This document shows, piece after piece, positions 40,280-50,452 of a stretch of DNA of 64,000 bases. Source of the stretch: Linepithema humile (taxonomy: Eukaryota > Arthropoda > Insecta > Hymenoptera > Formicidae); assembly GCF_040581485.1 (NCBI RefSeq), contig NC_090132.1:7761001-7825000 (forward strand), in the 5' to 3' direction. Below the pieces are notes generated by a model. The model worked only from the letters and a program-made list of their open reading frames with translations, was not told the DNA's origin and made no database searches. A program made the translations under genes and the position numbers. Every line of letters begins with the position of its first letter. The first letter of the stretch is position 1.

Positions 40280-41040
40280 GCATAAATAGCGGTAATTTTA
40301 ACATCTTTAATATAATTGCACAACCGATATAAATGTCCGATGCTGAATATCTGTTTATTTTTTTTATTTTGTTGTTTGTGACATTTATGATCTTTTTGGA
40401 ATCAATAGCGTGTATTTTCGTGCGTGTTATTTTAATGATTTCTCTATTAGTATGATAAAATCGTACGGCATGATATTTTTACATATTAAACTATTCAGCA
40501 GAACTATTTGTAACAAATATTATATGAATCATTAGGTGGAATCTAAACAAATAAGAGTTTTTAAATATTAATAGAGATTTGGGGGTACTAAAATAATATT
40601 ATGTTTTTTAAAGAGTAAAAATTAATACAAGCTGTAAACATTAAAAATAATCTATTTGCGTAAGAAACATCGATAGAGTTGATTTATTAATAAATTCCCT
40701 TATAGCAGAATGTCTTTGAATAATTTACTACACTAATTAAAGAAGTTCATTAAAAGATGCCTGAATTCCTCCATCCATAATTAGCGGCAATCTTAACATC
40801 TTTGATGTAATTACACAACTGATGTAGTGTCCGATGTTGAATGTCCGTTTTATTTTTTCGTTTTTGAGATTTACGATCTTTTTGGAATCAGTAGTGCGTA
40901 CTACTTTCGTGCATACTACTTTGTGTGCTATTTTAATGATTTATTTCAGAGATTCTAAATTGATAAAATCGTGTATTACGGGATGATACTTTTACATATT
41001 ATACTATTGTATTGGCAGAATTATTTATAACATATTATTA
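40280..41040. repeat. Diverged direct duplication inside the Abd-B intron
   Basis: Copy 1 (about 40280-40527) and copy 2 (about 40775-41040) share an ordered series of blocks: TAGCGG, TTAACATCTTT, ATAATTGCACAACCGAT against GTAATTACACAACTGAT, ATGATCTTTTTGGAATCA against ACGATCTTTTTGGAATCA, TATTTTAATGATTT, GATAAAATCGT, TTTTACATATTA and GCAGAA. Identity is roughly 75-80% by eye with small indels. It is either a duplicated regulatory element or two relics of one old repeat. Confidence 0.75.
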
Positions 41041-41529
41041 CAACGTTTACTAAACAAAAGAGAAAAAGGAAAAAAGTAGCGGTATCGGTCACGCGCCGAT
41101 ACACCGATTAACGAACCGATGCATTTGCGCTCATTTCTGCCAGTCACTCTGTAGTAATGACTAGTGGCAATAAAAAAAAAAAAAAAATAAAAAAAAAACA
41201 AGCACACAACCGCTTTCTTCATACAAAATCTGCTCGAATATATCGACGAGTTAATGGAATCGCAAGAATTAATGTAAACGTAAGAGTTTTAATGAATGCA
41301 ATCTTTATTTCGGGGATTAATTTAAATTAGACTATAATAATCTGTACAAAGTCATAAAAATAGTCCAATCTGTTGTGTGAATTAGCATCGTTCAATCGGC
41401 ATCGTCGTTCCTTTTGAGTGGAAATTCTTTGACGCATATTACTAGCTAGCAGCTAGGTTGTTTTATCATCGGCAAACTAATTGTGTTAAGTGATGTGGGG
41501 TTCCTCCCCATCTTCCTTGTTTCCCGCAG

Positions 41530-41984
41530 GTTCGCTTGCGGGTGTAGGCGTCGGGGTTGGCGTAGCCGGGATGGGAGTCGGATGCGGCAGCTCCAATCCC
41601 TTGGAGTGGACCGGACAGGTGACAGTGCGGAAGAAACGCAAACCTTACTCGAAGTTCCAGACCCTCGAGCTCGAGAAGGAGTTTCTTTTCAACGCCTACG
41701 TGTCGAAGCAAAAACGATGGGAGCTCGCGCGCAATCTGAATCTCACCGAGCGCCAAGTTAAGATCTGGTTTCAAAATCGTCGGATGAAGAACAAGAAGAA
41801 CAGTCAGCGGCAGTCGCAGCAGCAGAACAACAACAATAACAATAGCAGCAGCGCTAATAATGCAAATCACCATGCGGCAACCGGCAGTCACCACCATCCG
41901 AGCACCGCGCACGCACCACCCTCGAGTCACCACGTGGTAGCGCAGGCGCATCACGCGAACGGCTCCACGAAACATCATCAGTGA
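41530..41984 (+). CDS. Abd-B: Abdominal-B, homeobox exon and C-terminus
   Basis: This exon encodes the DNA-binding part of Abdominal-B. The acceptor is TTTCCCGCAG ending at 41529, and the first two bases complete the Gly codon begun in the upstream exon. A Gly/Val-rich linker is followed by LEWTGQV, the Abd-B W-motif equivalent. The 60-residue homeodomain spans about 41625-41804, beginning [20 protein letters not shown] and ending with the helix 3 recognition segment [13 protein letters not shown]. Lys-Lys-Arg-Lys-Pro-Tyr at the start and Q50/N51 in helix 3 are typical of posterior Hox proteins. The tail is Gln/Asn/His-rich and ends in KHHQ before TGA at 41982-41984, close to the KMHQ end I recall for Drosophila Abd-B. 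An internal ATG at 41571 could start a short r-type protein of about 137 residues. The homeobox is not split by an intron here. Confidence 0.97.
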
Positions 41985-42299
41985 CCCGTGGCCTTCTCTG
42001 GGGTCGTCTTCGGGCACCATCATCACAGCCACACCTCATCCAGCAGCGGTGGCAGCCACGGGGGCAGCCATAGCAGCCTGGTAGCAGGTCATAGCCATAG
42101 CCTCCACGCGCCGCAGTCTCAGACGCCGCTGCCGCCGATTCACGTGTCGTCGTCGGGCACCGTGACGCCCGCCACGGCCGTAGTCCATCCACACACACAC
42201 GCGCACGCACACACCGGCAGCCACCATCATCAGCTGGCGCACGTGGCACAGCAGTATCCTGCGCTTTTACATCAGACGCCTCACGGCTTGGCCGCCTGA
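41985..42299 (+). CDS. Abd-B: Possible stop-codon readthrough extension of Abd-B
   Basis: Directly after the Abd-B TGA (context CAG TGA C) the same frame continues for 104 sense codons to a second TGA at 42297-42299. The extension is His/Ser/Gly/Pro-rich, with HHHHSH, SSSSGGSHGGSH, HTHAHAHTGSHHHQ and ends QQYPALLHQTPHGLAA. This is much like the low-complexity parts of the upstream Abd-B protein, and the third codon positions are mostly G or C, as in the verified exon. A TGA followed by C is a comparatively leaky stop, and readthrough is common among insect regulatory genes. Alternatives are a 3' UTR that is open by chance, a base error creating TGA, or a former coding tail cut off by a new stop. 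With the extension the protein would be about 603 residues. Confidence 0.4.
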   Translation, partial: PVAFSGVVFGHHHHSHTSSSSGGSHGGSHSSLVAGHSHSLHAPQSQTPLPPIHVSSSGTVTPATAVVHPHTHAHAHTGSHHHQLAHVAQQYPALLHQTPHGLAA

Positions 42300-43800
42300 A
42301 CGCACTGGACGCCCCAGAGAAAATCCCATCGAGACGCCTCGCGGAGAACCGCGGCGATTCCATAATACCGTCGATCAATATCTACGTCCACGGGAACGAT
42401 GAAAAAATCCTCATGGACTCTGTCGAGCAGCCGTTTAAAGACTGCCCCTACTAAGGAAAGATAAAGCTCGCGCGTAGTATATTATTAATTATTAATTATT
42501 ATTATTATATATTAATTATTATTATTATTATTCGACAAGCGAAGATTTCGCTAATGTATAAAAAGGGCGCGTTTGAGGCCACTGCTTCAAAAAACGGCCC
42601 GAAGACTCTCTTTTCGAACATCGGTGCCCGATGCCTGTATTACGCGAGTAATACGCGTCATCGTGCGACACCAAGCAATCTGTCCAATTCGTAATTCGGT
42701 AGTATTTTCTCCAGTTATATATATATGCATAAAGTAAAGAGGTAATTAATGTCACTTAGTGTACCCCTACTCCTCCCACCGCCCCAAAGCCCCCTCTCTT
42801 TCCCCGCTCCAGTCGCATCGTGTGTTTACTTCGTCTTTACATTGCCGAACCCGGCTCGGCACATTGGAGATTGGAATGTATCGTTGCAGCTAATCCGGCG
42901 CTGATCCAATCAGACACCATTGATTTTACAGTTAGGCCTGGATGGTCCGTCGAGAATCGCAGGTTGTAAAGTGGATGGGTCGCTTTTAGGGGTAAGTGGA
43001 CTCACTGATCTCGAGTAAGTGCATGTGCATCCTTAAATTAACCTTTCACTTCAACGCTCGCGTTTAAGATTTACAAATCTTATCGAGTACGACTAACACT
43101 AAAGAACTAGTATTAGCAAAAATTTTTTGTGGAACGTTATTCGCGCTTGTATTTATTTTTTATGTCATTTCGAAGCAAATTATCGTAAGAATTTCATTAA
43201 CAAATTGATTAGTGGTAAATATCTTTTTCTTAATATACGATAGTTTTACAATATTTGATTCAGACTTCAATCATTGTCGATAAATGCCATGCTTATCTAA
43301 ACACTTGCTGTGTAGTCCACATTTATTGGAATGCGTATTATCTACAATGATGATTCTCGACAGAGGAGGAAGGTCAGAATAGTTCGCAATTTATATAAAT
43401 GCCTTCTTCCTTCGCTATTCAGTTACTTGTCTGCTGTAATTAAAAAAAAGGGTGTACTAAATTATGAAGTCAACGTAGAACACGAGCGTATTCGGAAAAA
43501 ATTAGCTAGTTACGTCCACGATGTTGTACTAATTGCCTACCAAGGATCGCAAATTAGTACCTATAATTCTTGTATTGTATTGAAAAAAAAAAAAAACAAT
43601 TTATGTTAAAAGCATACCTAGTAGTCAGACTAGTGAGTGGTCGAGTGGTGTACCGTTCTAGGCTGAGTTTGGGATCTTCATAAAATTACGATGTTATGCA
43701 GGGTCAAAGATTGTGCGCTCAGTATTTTCATGCCCGCGCGGGCGAAATTCTTGCCGTGAAAGGAATAAAAGGGTTGTGGTACTTAATGAGCTAAATAACT
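42300..43800 (+). other. Abd-B: Probable Abd-B 3' UTR
   Basis: Sequence after the second stop is GC-richer until about 43.0 kb, then AT-rich. It contains an ATT/TTAATTATT repeat block at about 42480-42533 and an AATAAA at 43764-43769 that could act as a polyadenylation signal; another AATAAA lies near 43924. A GTAAGT sequence near 42991 could be a splice donor inside the transcript. The 3' end cannot be fixed from sequence alone. Confidence 0.4.
42480..42533. repeat. ATT-type repeat in the probable Abd-B 3' UTR
   Basis: TATTATTAATTATTAATTATTATTATTAT-type array, with TTATT units that could act as AU-rich instability motifs in an mRNA. The effect is inferred. Confidence 0.8.
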
Positions 43801-44790
43801 TTGTCAATTGTTGATGATAATTTAATTGTATTATTTTTATTGATTGTGGTATATATCAGTAAAACGTGGTGAAAGCTTTTGTCTTGTTGTGTTGCTGAAA
43901 AATCGATATCGAAAGTTTTCTTAATAAATTTTTATGTTTAAAAAATATTTTTTTATTATGTCATGTCATTGGGTGTCCCAAATATTTATCTTCGATAACT
44001 GGACGTGAATTTGCTTAATTGACGATTATTGATTATTAGTATTTTATTAAAGAATTTGTAAGCGATCGATTAATCTTTTTCTTATTGATTTTGTTTTTTT
44101 TGTTATATTTAAAAAATTGCAAAAAATGAATATTTGTAGATCAATAATTATCAATAATGATCATATATATATCATCAATAATTGATCATACATATATGAT
44201 CTTGTACAAAATTGATTTAAACTAACTATATTTGTATCTACGGTGTCCAGTGAATGTCGCAAGTATTGATCTCTGGAAACCCAATAGCTGCATCATCCAA
44301 CGAACGTCTTCCGGTCGTTTTACTCCTTTTGTTAAAAATTCATGCTTATGTCTTTCACGACGAGAAGAGAAAGAAATAAGAAAAAAGAATATTGATCTCG
44401 TATGAACGAAGTCCTAAGCACGGCCGGAATACAATTTTAAAAAGCATCAGCGAGTAAGTAGATAATTTAATCAGATGTTTAACGAAAAGAAACTATCCCA
44501 GTGGATCTCTAATCTAAGGTGCAACAACATTATCTAAATTACAAAGGACTATCGAGTCCGCGTGAATGGCTACAATATATTATATATGCATATTTTGTGT
44601 ATGTGTCGTGTATGTATGGGCGGTATATGTGTGGTGAAAGCATATTTGCGCACATATATGTATGTGTGTATGTTTCTGTGAGCAGGTACATTTGTTTTAT
44701 GTATGGTGTACGAATGTGTCACATGGCTGTGGGTATGAATGCGGTACAAAATGAAAAGTAGGCACGCGCTTTGCACTGGGAAAATCGATA

Positions 44791-44915
44791 GAAAGAAAGA
44801 GAGAAAAAGAGAGAGAGAGAGAGAAAGAAGAAGCGAAAGCGAGAGCGAGACTGAGAAAAGGGAATGGCAGAAAAAGAAATGGAAAAATCAGGAGAGAGAT
44901 AGAAAAAGAAAAACG
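44791..44915. repeat. Purine-rich GA/GAAA tract
   Basis: GAAAGAAAGAGAG runs grade into GAGAGAGAGAGAG and GAAGCGAAAGCGAG-type degenerate repeats. The arginine/glutamate- or serine/phenylalanine-rich open frames here are produced by the repeat. Confidence 0.85.
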
Positions 44916-45324
44916 AAAATAGGATAACTGTGCGTCGGAAATTTTGAGGCGTACGAGTTAACTGCGAATGATAAAAATGCATAAACGTGGCTGAGTGTGA
45001 GAAGAAGCGTGATTGCGTAAAGATAGGACGAGGATCATAAAGCGAATTTGAACTCGTGAGAGACTGAGTTCCGGACAATTGTATAGTTCTGCCACGGTAC
45101 TGTAACAATTTATTATGTAACGACGATAATATAATACAATATAAATGATAACAAAATAAATAATTTCAAGTGGAACGATTAAATGGAAAATTTCGACTGG
45201 AGAGACGGTGGCGGTCATGTTGCGTTTACCGTGCCGTCCGAGCTTTGCTGCAAGTTGATTGTAATTAATTATTAAATATACCACTGATGTTTATTATGAC
45301 TATTAAAAAATTCTTAAAATTATT

Positions 45325-45375
45325 ATATTATATTATTATTAATATTATTATTATTATATTATCATTATTATTGTG
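45325..45375. repeat. ATT/TTA trinucleotide repeat
   Basis: Imperfect ATT repeat, similar to the one at 42480-42533 in the probable Abd-B 3' UTR. Confidence 0.85.
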
Positions 45376-47849
45376 AGCGTCACGTTAATATTATGTTATT
45401 GTTTTTATTGTGTGTTGTTTTGTATGTACCTATCAATCTATAATAATAATATTACCTACAATAATCCATACACATGTGCACACGTACAAACAGACACAGT
45501 AGAGAAACGGGGAGTAAGGAAGTAAACATATTCGCTCTTAATATTGACTTCATTTTCTGACCCACAGCAGCGGTGCCCGATCCGAAGAGAAATTTGCATT
45601 CTGTTGATACACAAATGGAAAATTTTATGTTTCCTAATTTGTCGAAAATTTTGCTATTTTAGTCTGGAATTCAGAGAATGAGTAATTTAAAATTAAAGTT
45701 ATATATATATTATATGGTTGAGGCGCTGGAAAAGGAAAGTGGGATGTTAAAAAGCATCTTTTATTTTGAAAAATATTGTTTTTTTATAGAGATGTTTTTA
45801 AATATTTTTGTGACTTAATTGCTAAAATATTTTTCTGTTACTTTATATAGCGATAATAAAGTTATAACGCATCAAATTGTGTTTTTGGTACACGAAAGAA
45901 ATGTAAAGATTATATTTGTATTATTTCTATGTTGTCCACAGTATTGCTCTTTACGCAGTCAAGAGCTGGTAGATCATCGATTTGCTACTTCATGTCATAC
46001 TGTATATTATCATGCGCTATATCTGTAAATTATATGCGTGAATATTAATTGTTTAATGTTCCGTTTAAAAATCTCCATCCTTATATCACATATGACATAA
46101 ACATATAATGAAATATTACAAATAAATTGTCATGTTTTTTTTTATTAAACTAATTTTTGTTTGACCCATTATACGCGTCAAAATAATGAAGAAAAATATT
46201 TTTGCAATCTTTTTACAATGCATTTTGACAAACGTATATACTTATTAAAATATAATGTGAATTTTTTTATATGATTTGAAACTTTATATAATTTGTTTAA
46301 AATTATTATAATTTTCTTAATTTGGAAGTTATGAAAGATATGATATAGTTTATCTGAAAGCACTCAGAGATTTGCAAAATTTTTAATTTAATCTTGTATG
46401 ATATTTTAACTTTACTGTCAACGTGCGAAATTTATAATTATTTTATTTTTTACAGGATATGTTAATGAGCCTTATGTATTAAGTTTATGACTTTAATTTT
46501 TTATGCCCGTATTCACTACTTCTTTATAAAATGCAATTTTGTAAGTTTAATTTTAAGCTATTTTTTTATCTTACAAATTTTTGTGGTTAAATGCATTACG
46601 ATTTTAAACAATAAAATAATATATACTTTAAATTTACAACTGCATGTTACTTAATATTATATATTACCTTCTTTTTTTACATATTTATTTATATTTTAGT
46701 GTATTTGCAATTAATAAAATATTTCAAAAAATATATATATTATTCAATGCTTAACGTATTTGTCAAAACGTGATGCTATTTAATCCACGAAAATTTTTCA
46801 ATTTAAATTTAAAAATTTAAATTTAATAACTAATATATTAAAAATATACAAGCTATGGCTTATTATTTTTATGATACAGTTAAAATTCGAAGAAAATATG
46901 GAACGCAGTAAGTGCAAAATGTTTCCTTTGATTTCAAATATGTTTTTCGAAATGTGCATCTTATTCAAATTTTTTCATTCCTGTATTTAGATATTCTCAT
47001 TTTAATTGTATTTGTAATACTAAGTATGTCCATAAGGTAGAAATTATATGCTACTTGTAAATAAAACCACAAGATTATTCCTGTATCGAAGTGCAATAAT
47101 AAAATATGTTATATTAGTGCCAAAGTAATTGCAGCGAAAAAAAACAAGTTCCTTCCGTGAAATGAAAATACGGCAATTATAAGTAGAAATTTCTTCATAA
47201 TTTCCCTAAAATGAGTTCCGTAAATTAAATATGTTATATGTTTGTCATTTTAAATAAAATTTTGGATTGCTTTGTAACAATTTTGACGTTCGATAATTAT
47301 ATAATTATAGATTGTTATAGATTCTTCTAACTTCAATTTTTTGATAATTTTGTGCTTTTGTAATATAAAATAGTAATTCAAGTAAAACAAGATAGTAAAA
47401 TAAGATATTTTTTACATAATTATTATTTAAACAATTTTGATATATAATTAAGGAAAGTAAATTATATCGAACGTATGTAACTGTATAACATAACTACAGA
47501 TTATAATATTTTACTGTTGTACGATACTTATGCAAAAGTGTAGTAATGATTGTCACTAATATATGTTGCATTAGAGTTATTCAGAATGTTTTAAAAGAAT
47601 TTAGAAAAATTAATTAATATTTAGAAAACTTAGTTAGGAGTCTATTAATTTTTACATAAAATTGTCTATATCATGCCTATGTCTATAAATTGTCATGCAA
47701 AATAGAATCGTGTGTTTAGATTTTGACAGATAACATATGGATTATATTTTTTATTTATTATAATATTTTCTCCACATTTTTCATATTTTATATTTCATAT
47801 ATGTTCGATACTTTTATGTATTTCATATTTTTTATATTTCGTATTTCAG

Positions 47850-47893
47850 AATTTCCAGATTGGTGAAGAAATGTTACAGCGGAACGTGCCTCG
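47850..47893 (+). other. Candidate micro-exon 3' of Abd-B (44 nt)
   Basis: A 44-nt segment lies between a pyrimidine-rich acceptor (TTTTATATTTCGTATTTCAG ending 47849) and a donor (GTGCCTCG then GTGAGTAC at 47894), inside otherwise very AT-rich DNA. Two of three frames are open. It is 5.5 kb past the Abd-B coding end on the same strand. It could be an exon of a downstream non-coding transcript or of an alternatively spliced Abd-B tail. Directly after the donor a 19-bp sequence is repeated (see the 47918-47960 repeat). Confidence 0.35.
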
Positions 47894-47917
47894 GTGAGTA
47901 CTTACATATAAATTTAT

Positions 47918-47960
47918 TATTGTACAATCATTGTACATTGTAAATTTATTATTGTACAAT
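47918..47960. repeat. Direct repeat after the 47893 donor
   Basis: AAATTTATTATTGTACAAT occurs twice within about 45 bp, with ATTGTACA inverted copies between. Confidence 0.75.
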
Positions 47961-49991
47961 TTTTTTGTATAAATTGATGGAAATCTAGCCTAAATTACAC
48001 ACATATTTGAATGATAAATAATTGATCATGAATAAATTGATCATGAGAAATAATTATTAAGAGACATAATTATCGACTTAGTTACTCGTCAATTTTCTAC
48101 GCGAATAATTATTTTCTGTTAGAAAATAATTTTCCATTGTTAAAATAAATTATTTTATGACGTATTCCAATTATGTGACACAAAAGTAGTTCCGAAAATA
48201 CTTACAAAACTATACATAATGCGGCAAGATAAAAAGTAAGTTTGTTATTACGAATCTGAGACGGGCACCCGACTTTCTCTCGATCAAAAAAATTGGGTAC
48301 TATGTCACCCGGGATATTGTTCTGTTATGAACAGCAGCTGAACCCTTCAAAATTCCACGTCTATGTCGCAAAAAATTAGAAACTTCTGTCGCAGCTTTCT
48401 AATTCGGTTGTGGCTATGCTCACATCCCCAGTTCTGTATGATACTGCGACAAGTAAAGATGTAACATCTGAGCAGAAAATCAATTGAAGTTTTATTTGTA
48501 TTTAGTTAATCAATTATTTGTACTAGTTTATTATACAAATAAACTATATTTATATATTTCGTGTGAGCAACGTGAGGAAGTTATAACATGTGCAGTAAGA
48601 TATGAGTGCATATAAGTTTTATACGAAGAGCTCGCAATAATTCAGCTCTATGAGAAGATTTGATTAAAAAAATGTGATTAAAGTTTTTTTCTATGAATTT
48701 ATAAGTAATAAATTAACAATAATTTTTCGGATCATTGTTGCGCTGAGTGTTTCATTAATTAAACGGAATTCTATGTCGTTAAAAGTGATTATATGAATAA
48801 TGTTAGTAGTGTCTTTTTAACAACATCAACAATAAGTGATATATTTGAATTATTAAATCCATAGGAACAAAATTGATTAAAATAATCATCAATGGTCACT
48901 TAAATGGTTTGTAGAGATGTGATTATCTTATTTATTTTGTAATTTATGTCGGGAGCTATAAATAATTATTTAAGAATAAATTTTAATATTATATTAAATA
49001 TAGACGATTGGACAATATATGAATTTAATAATTTTACAAGGAAAAATCAATGAAATAAGAGTTTTTTTAAGTTTTATTCTTTAAATATCACTTCAATATC
49101 ACTTTGTTTAATTTACCTTTGTGTATATTTTATATGCTTCAGAAAACTATTTTATTGCATTATTTGTCTAAATTATATTGTTATTTTCTTAAAACAATAT
49201 TAAAAATGACGGAAACTGGTTATATTAGATTTATTAATATGATTTGTAAGACTAATATCTTATAATCAGTGTTAATAAGATTAATTCTAGATATATTTTG
49301 TCGTACTTCTTTTACAAATAATAACTTTCTCACGTTATTTGTATTAATTTAGAAAATTTTATTTTTAATTTGCTTTATTTTCTTTTTGATTAATTTTTAT
49401 TAATTTTATTATATATACCTACATTTAATATTATGTCTAAAAGAATTTATGTATGCATTCCTAGTTTTATCGAAAATGGTATTTTGCAAACGTTGCGAAC
49501 AAAGTTTAATTGTTTTTCTGCCTTTAATTACATCATTTGGCATACGAAGGCTAAATGTTAGTTTTCTAGCTATTTGCTCCGAGTCTCTATGCACAATGTT
49601 TTCTTCGTTAAATTTTTTTCCAATAATTATGTTTTACTGATCGCAGTGACAAAGTCCATTGCAACAAGTGCTATGTAATTATGACTCAGTTATATTGCAC
49701 TGATAATAGGTCATGTGTAATACTTTTAAACAACTTTGCAGAAACAGAACTATAAGTTATAAGTTACGCATCCAAAGTTTTAAAAAAATAATTTATTATA
49801 TCGCAAAAAAATGTATACTGCTTCTAAGAAAAATTAATACATATGAATTTTGAACAAAATTCTGTGTAGGATGTTTCACATGATACCATTTAATTGGCAC
49901 GTTTATATTTATATAAATTTGAATAATTTGTTTGTAATTATTTCACAATTTTTAAGCAATTTTATTTGATAACAATTACCAGAATAATATA

Positions 49992-50452
49992 CAGGGTGTT
50001 TTATAATGTCCGTGCCAACGCTCGTGTACGGATAGAGTGCGGTAAACTGAATAGAAAAGTCCTTTACCGTTTTGCAATTTTCGTAATAGTAATTGAGATA
50101 ATAATTAAAAGGGATTGACGAATAATCGCGCGTTGATCGCGGCTAGATCGTAGGCTGTACGCTCTAGGCGTGACAGCAATGAGAATCGCATGGCAACGAA
50201 AAATAACAATGCATATCATTCCTGCTCTCGCTACGTGCTATTTTTCGTTGCCATGCGATCCTCGTTGTTGTCACGTTTAGAGTGTACAGCCCACGATCTA
50301 GCTACGCGCAACGCGCGATTATTCGTTAATCCCTTTTAATTAATATCTCAATTATTATTGCGAAAATTGCAAAACGGTAAAGGACTTTTCTATTCAGTTT
50401 ACCGCACTCTATTCGCACACGAGCGTTGGCACGGACATTATGAAACACCCTG
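49992..50452. mobile_element. Palindromic foldback MITE with TA target duplication
   Basis: A 461-bp element is almost entirely one inverted repeat. The ends CAGGGTGTTTTATAATGTCC and its near-exact reverse complement are flanked by TA on both sides. The arms of about 200 bp match along nearly their full length with scattered mismatches, around a loop of about 30 bp near 50215-50240. TA duplication and short non-coding length point to a Tc1/mariner-type miniature element; it has no transposase frame. Superfamily assignment is inferred. Confidence 0.85.

Larger units (their letters stand above)
36178..41529 (+). other. Abd-B: Abd-B intron between the N-terminal and homeobox exons
   Basis: A GTAAGC donor and a TTCCCGCAG acceptor bound an intron of about 5.35 kb in phase 1. 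It is AT-rich with GC-richer patches at about 36.75-36.97, 37.40-37.80 and 39.50-40.00 kb. A 31-32 bp tandem duplication lies at 36532-36594, an ATGGCGGC motif at 37627, and a diverged direct duplication of about 250-270 bp at 40280-41040. A poly-A run sits near 41174-41200. No further coding exon is needed, because the flanking exons match in phase and in protein alignment. Confidence 0.85.
43801..47849. other. AT-rich 3' flank of Abd-B
   Basis: It contains the palindromic AT block near 44125-44220 (repeated TGATCAT/ATGATC), the purine tract at 44.8 kb, the ATT repeat at 45.3 kb and an isolated acceptor-like TTCTGACCCACAG at about 45566. No gene is supported. Confidence 0.45.

Noticed and set aside
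41466..42378. Minus-strand frames opposite the homeobox exon
   Set aside because: Antisense shadows of the conserved homeobox and His-rich tail.
43964..43985. GGGTGTCCCAAA as a transposon terminus
   Set aside because: No matching inverted copy or target duplication was found nearby.
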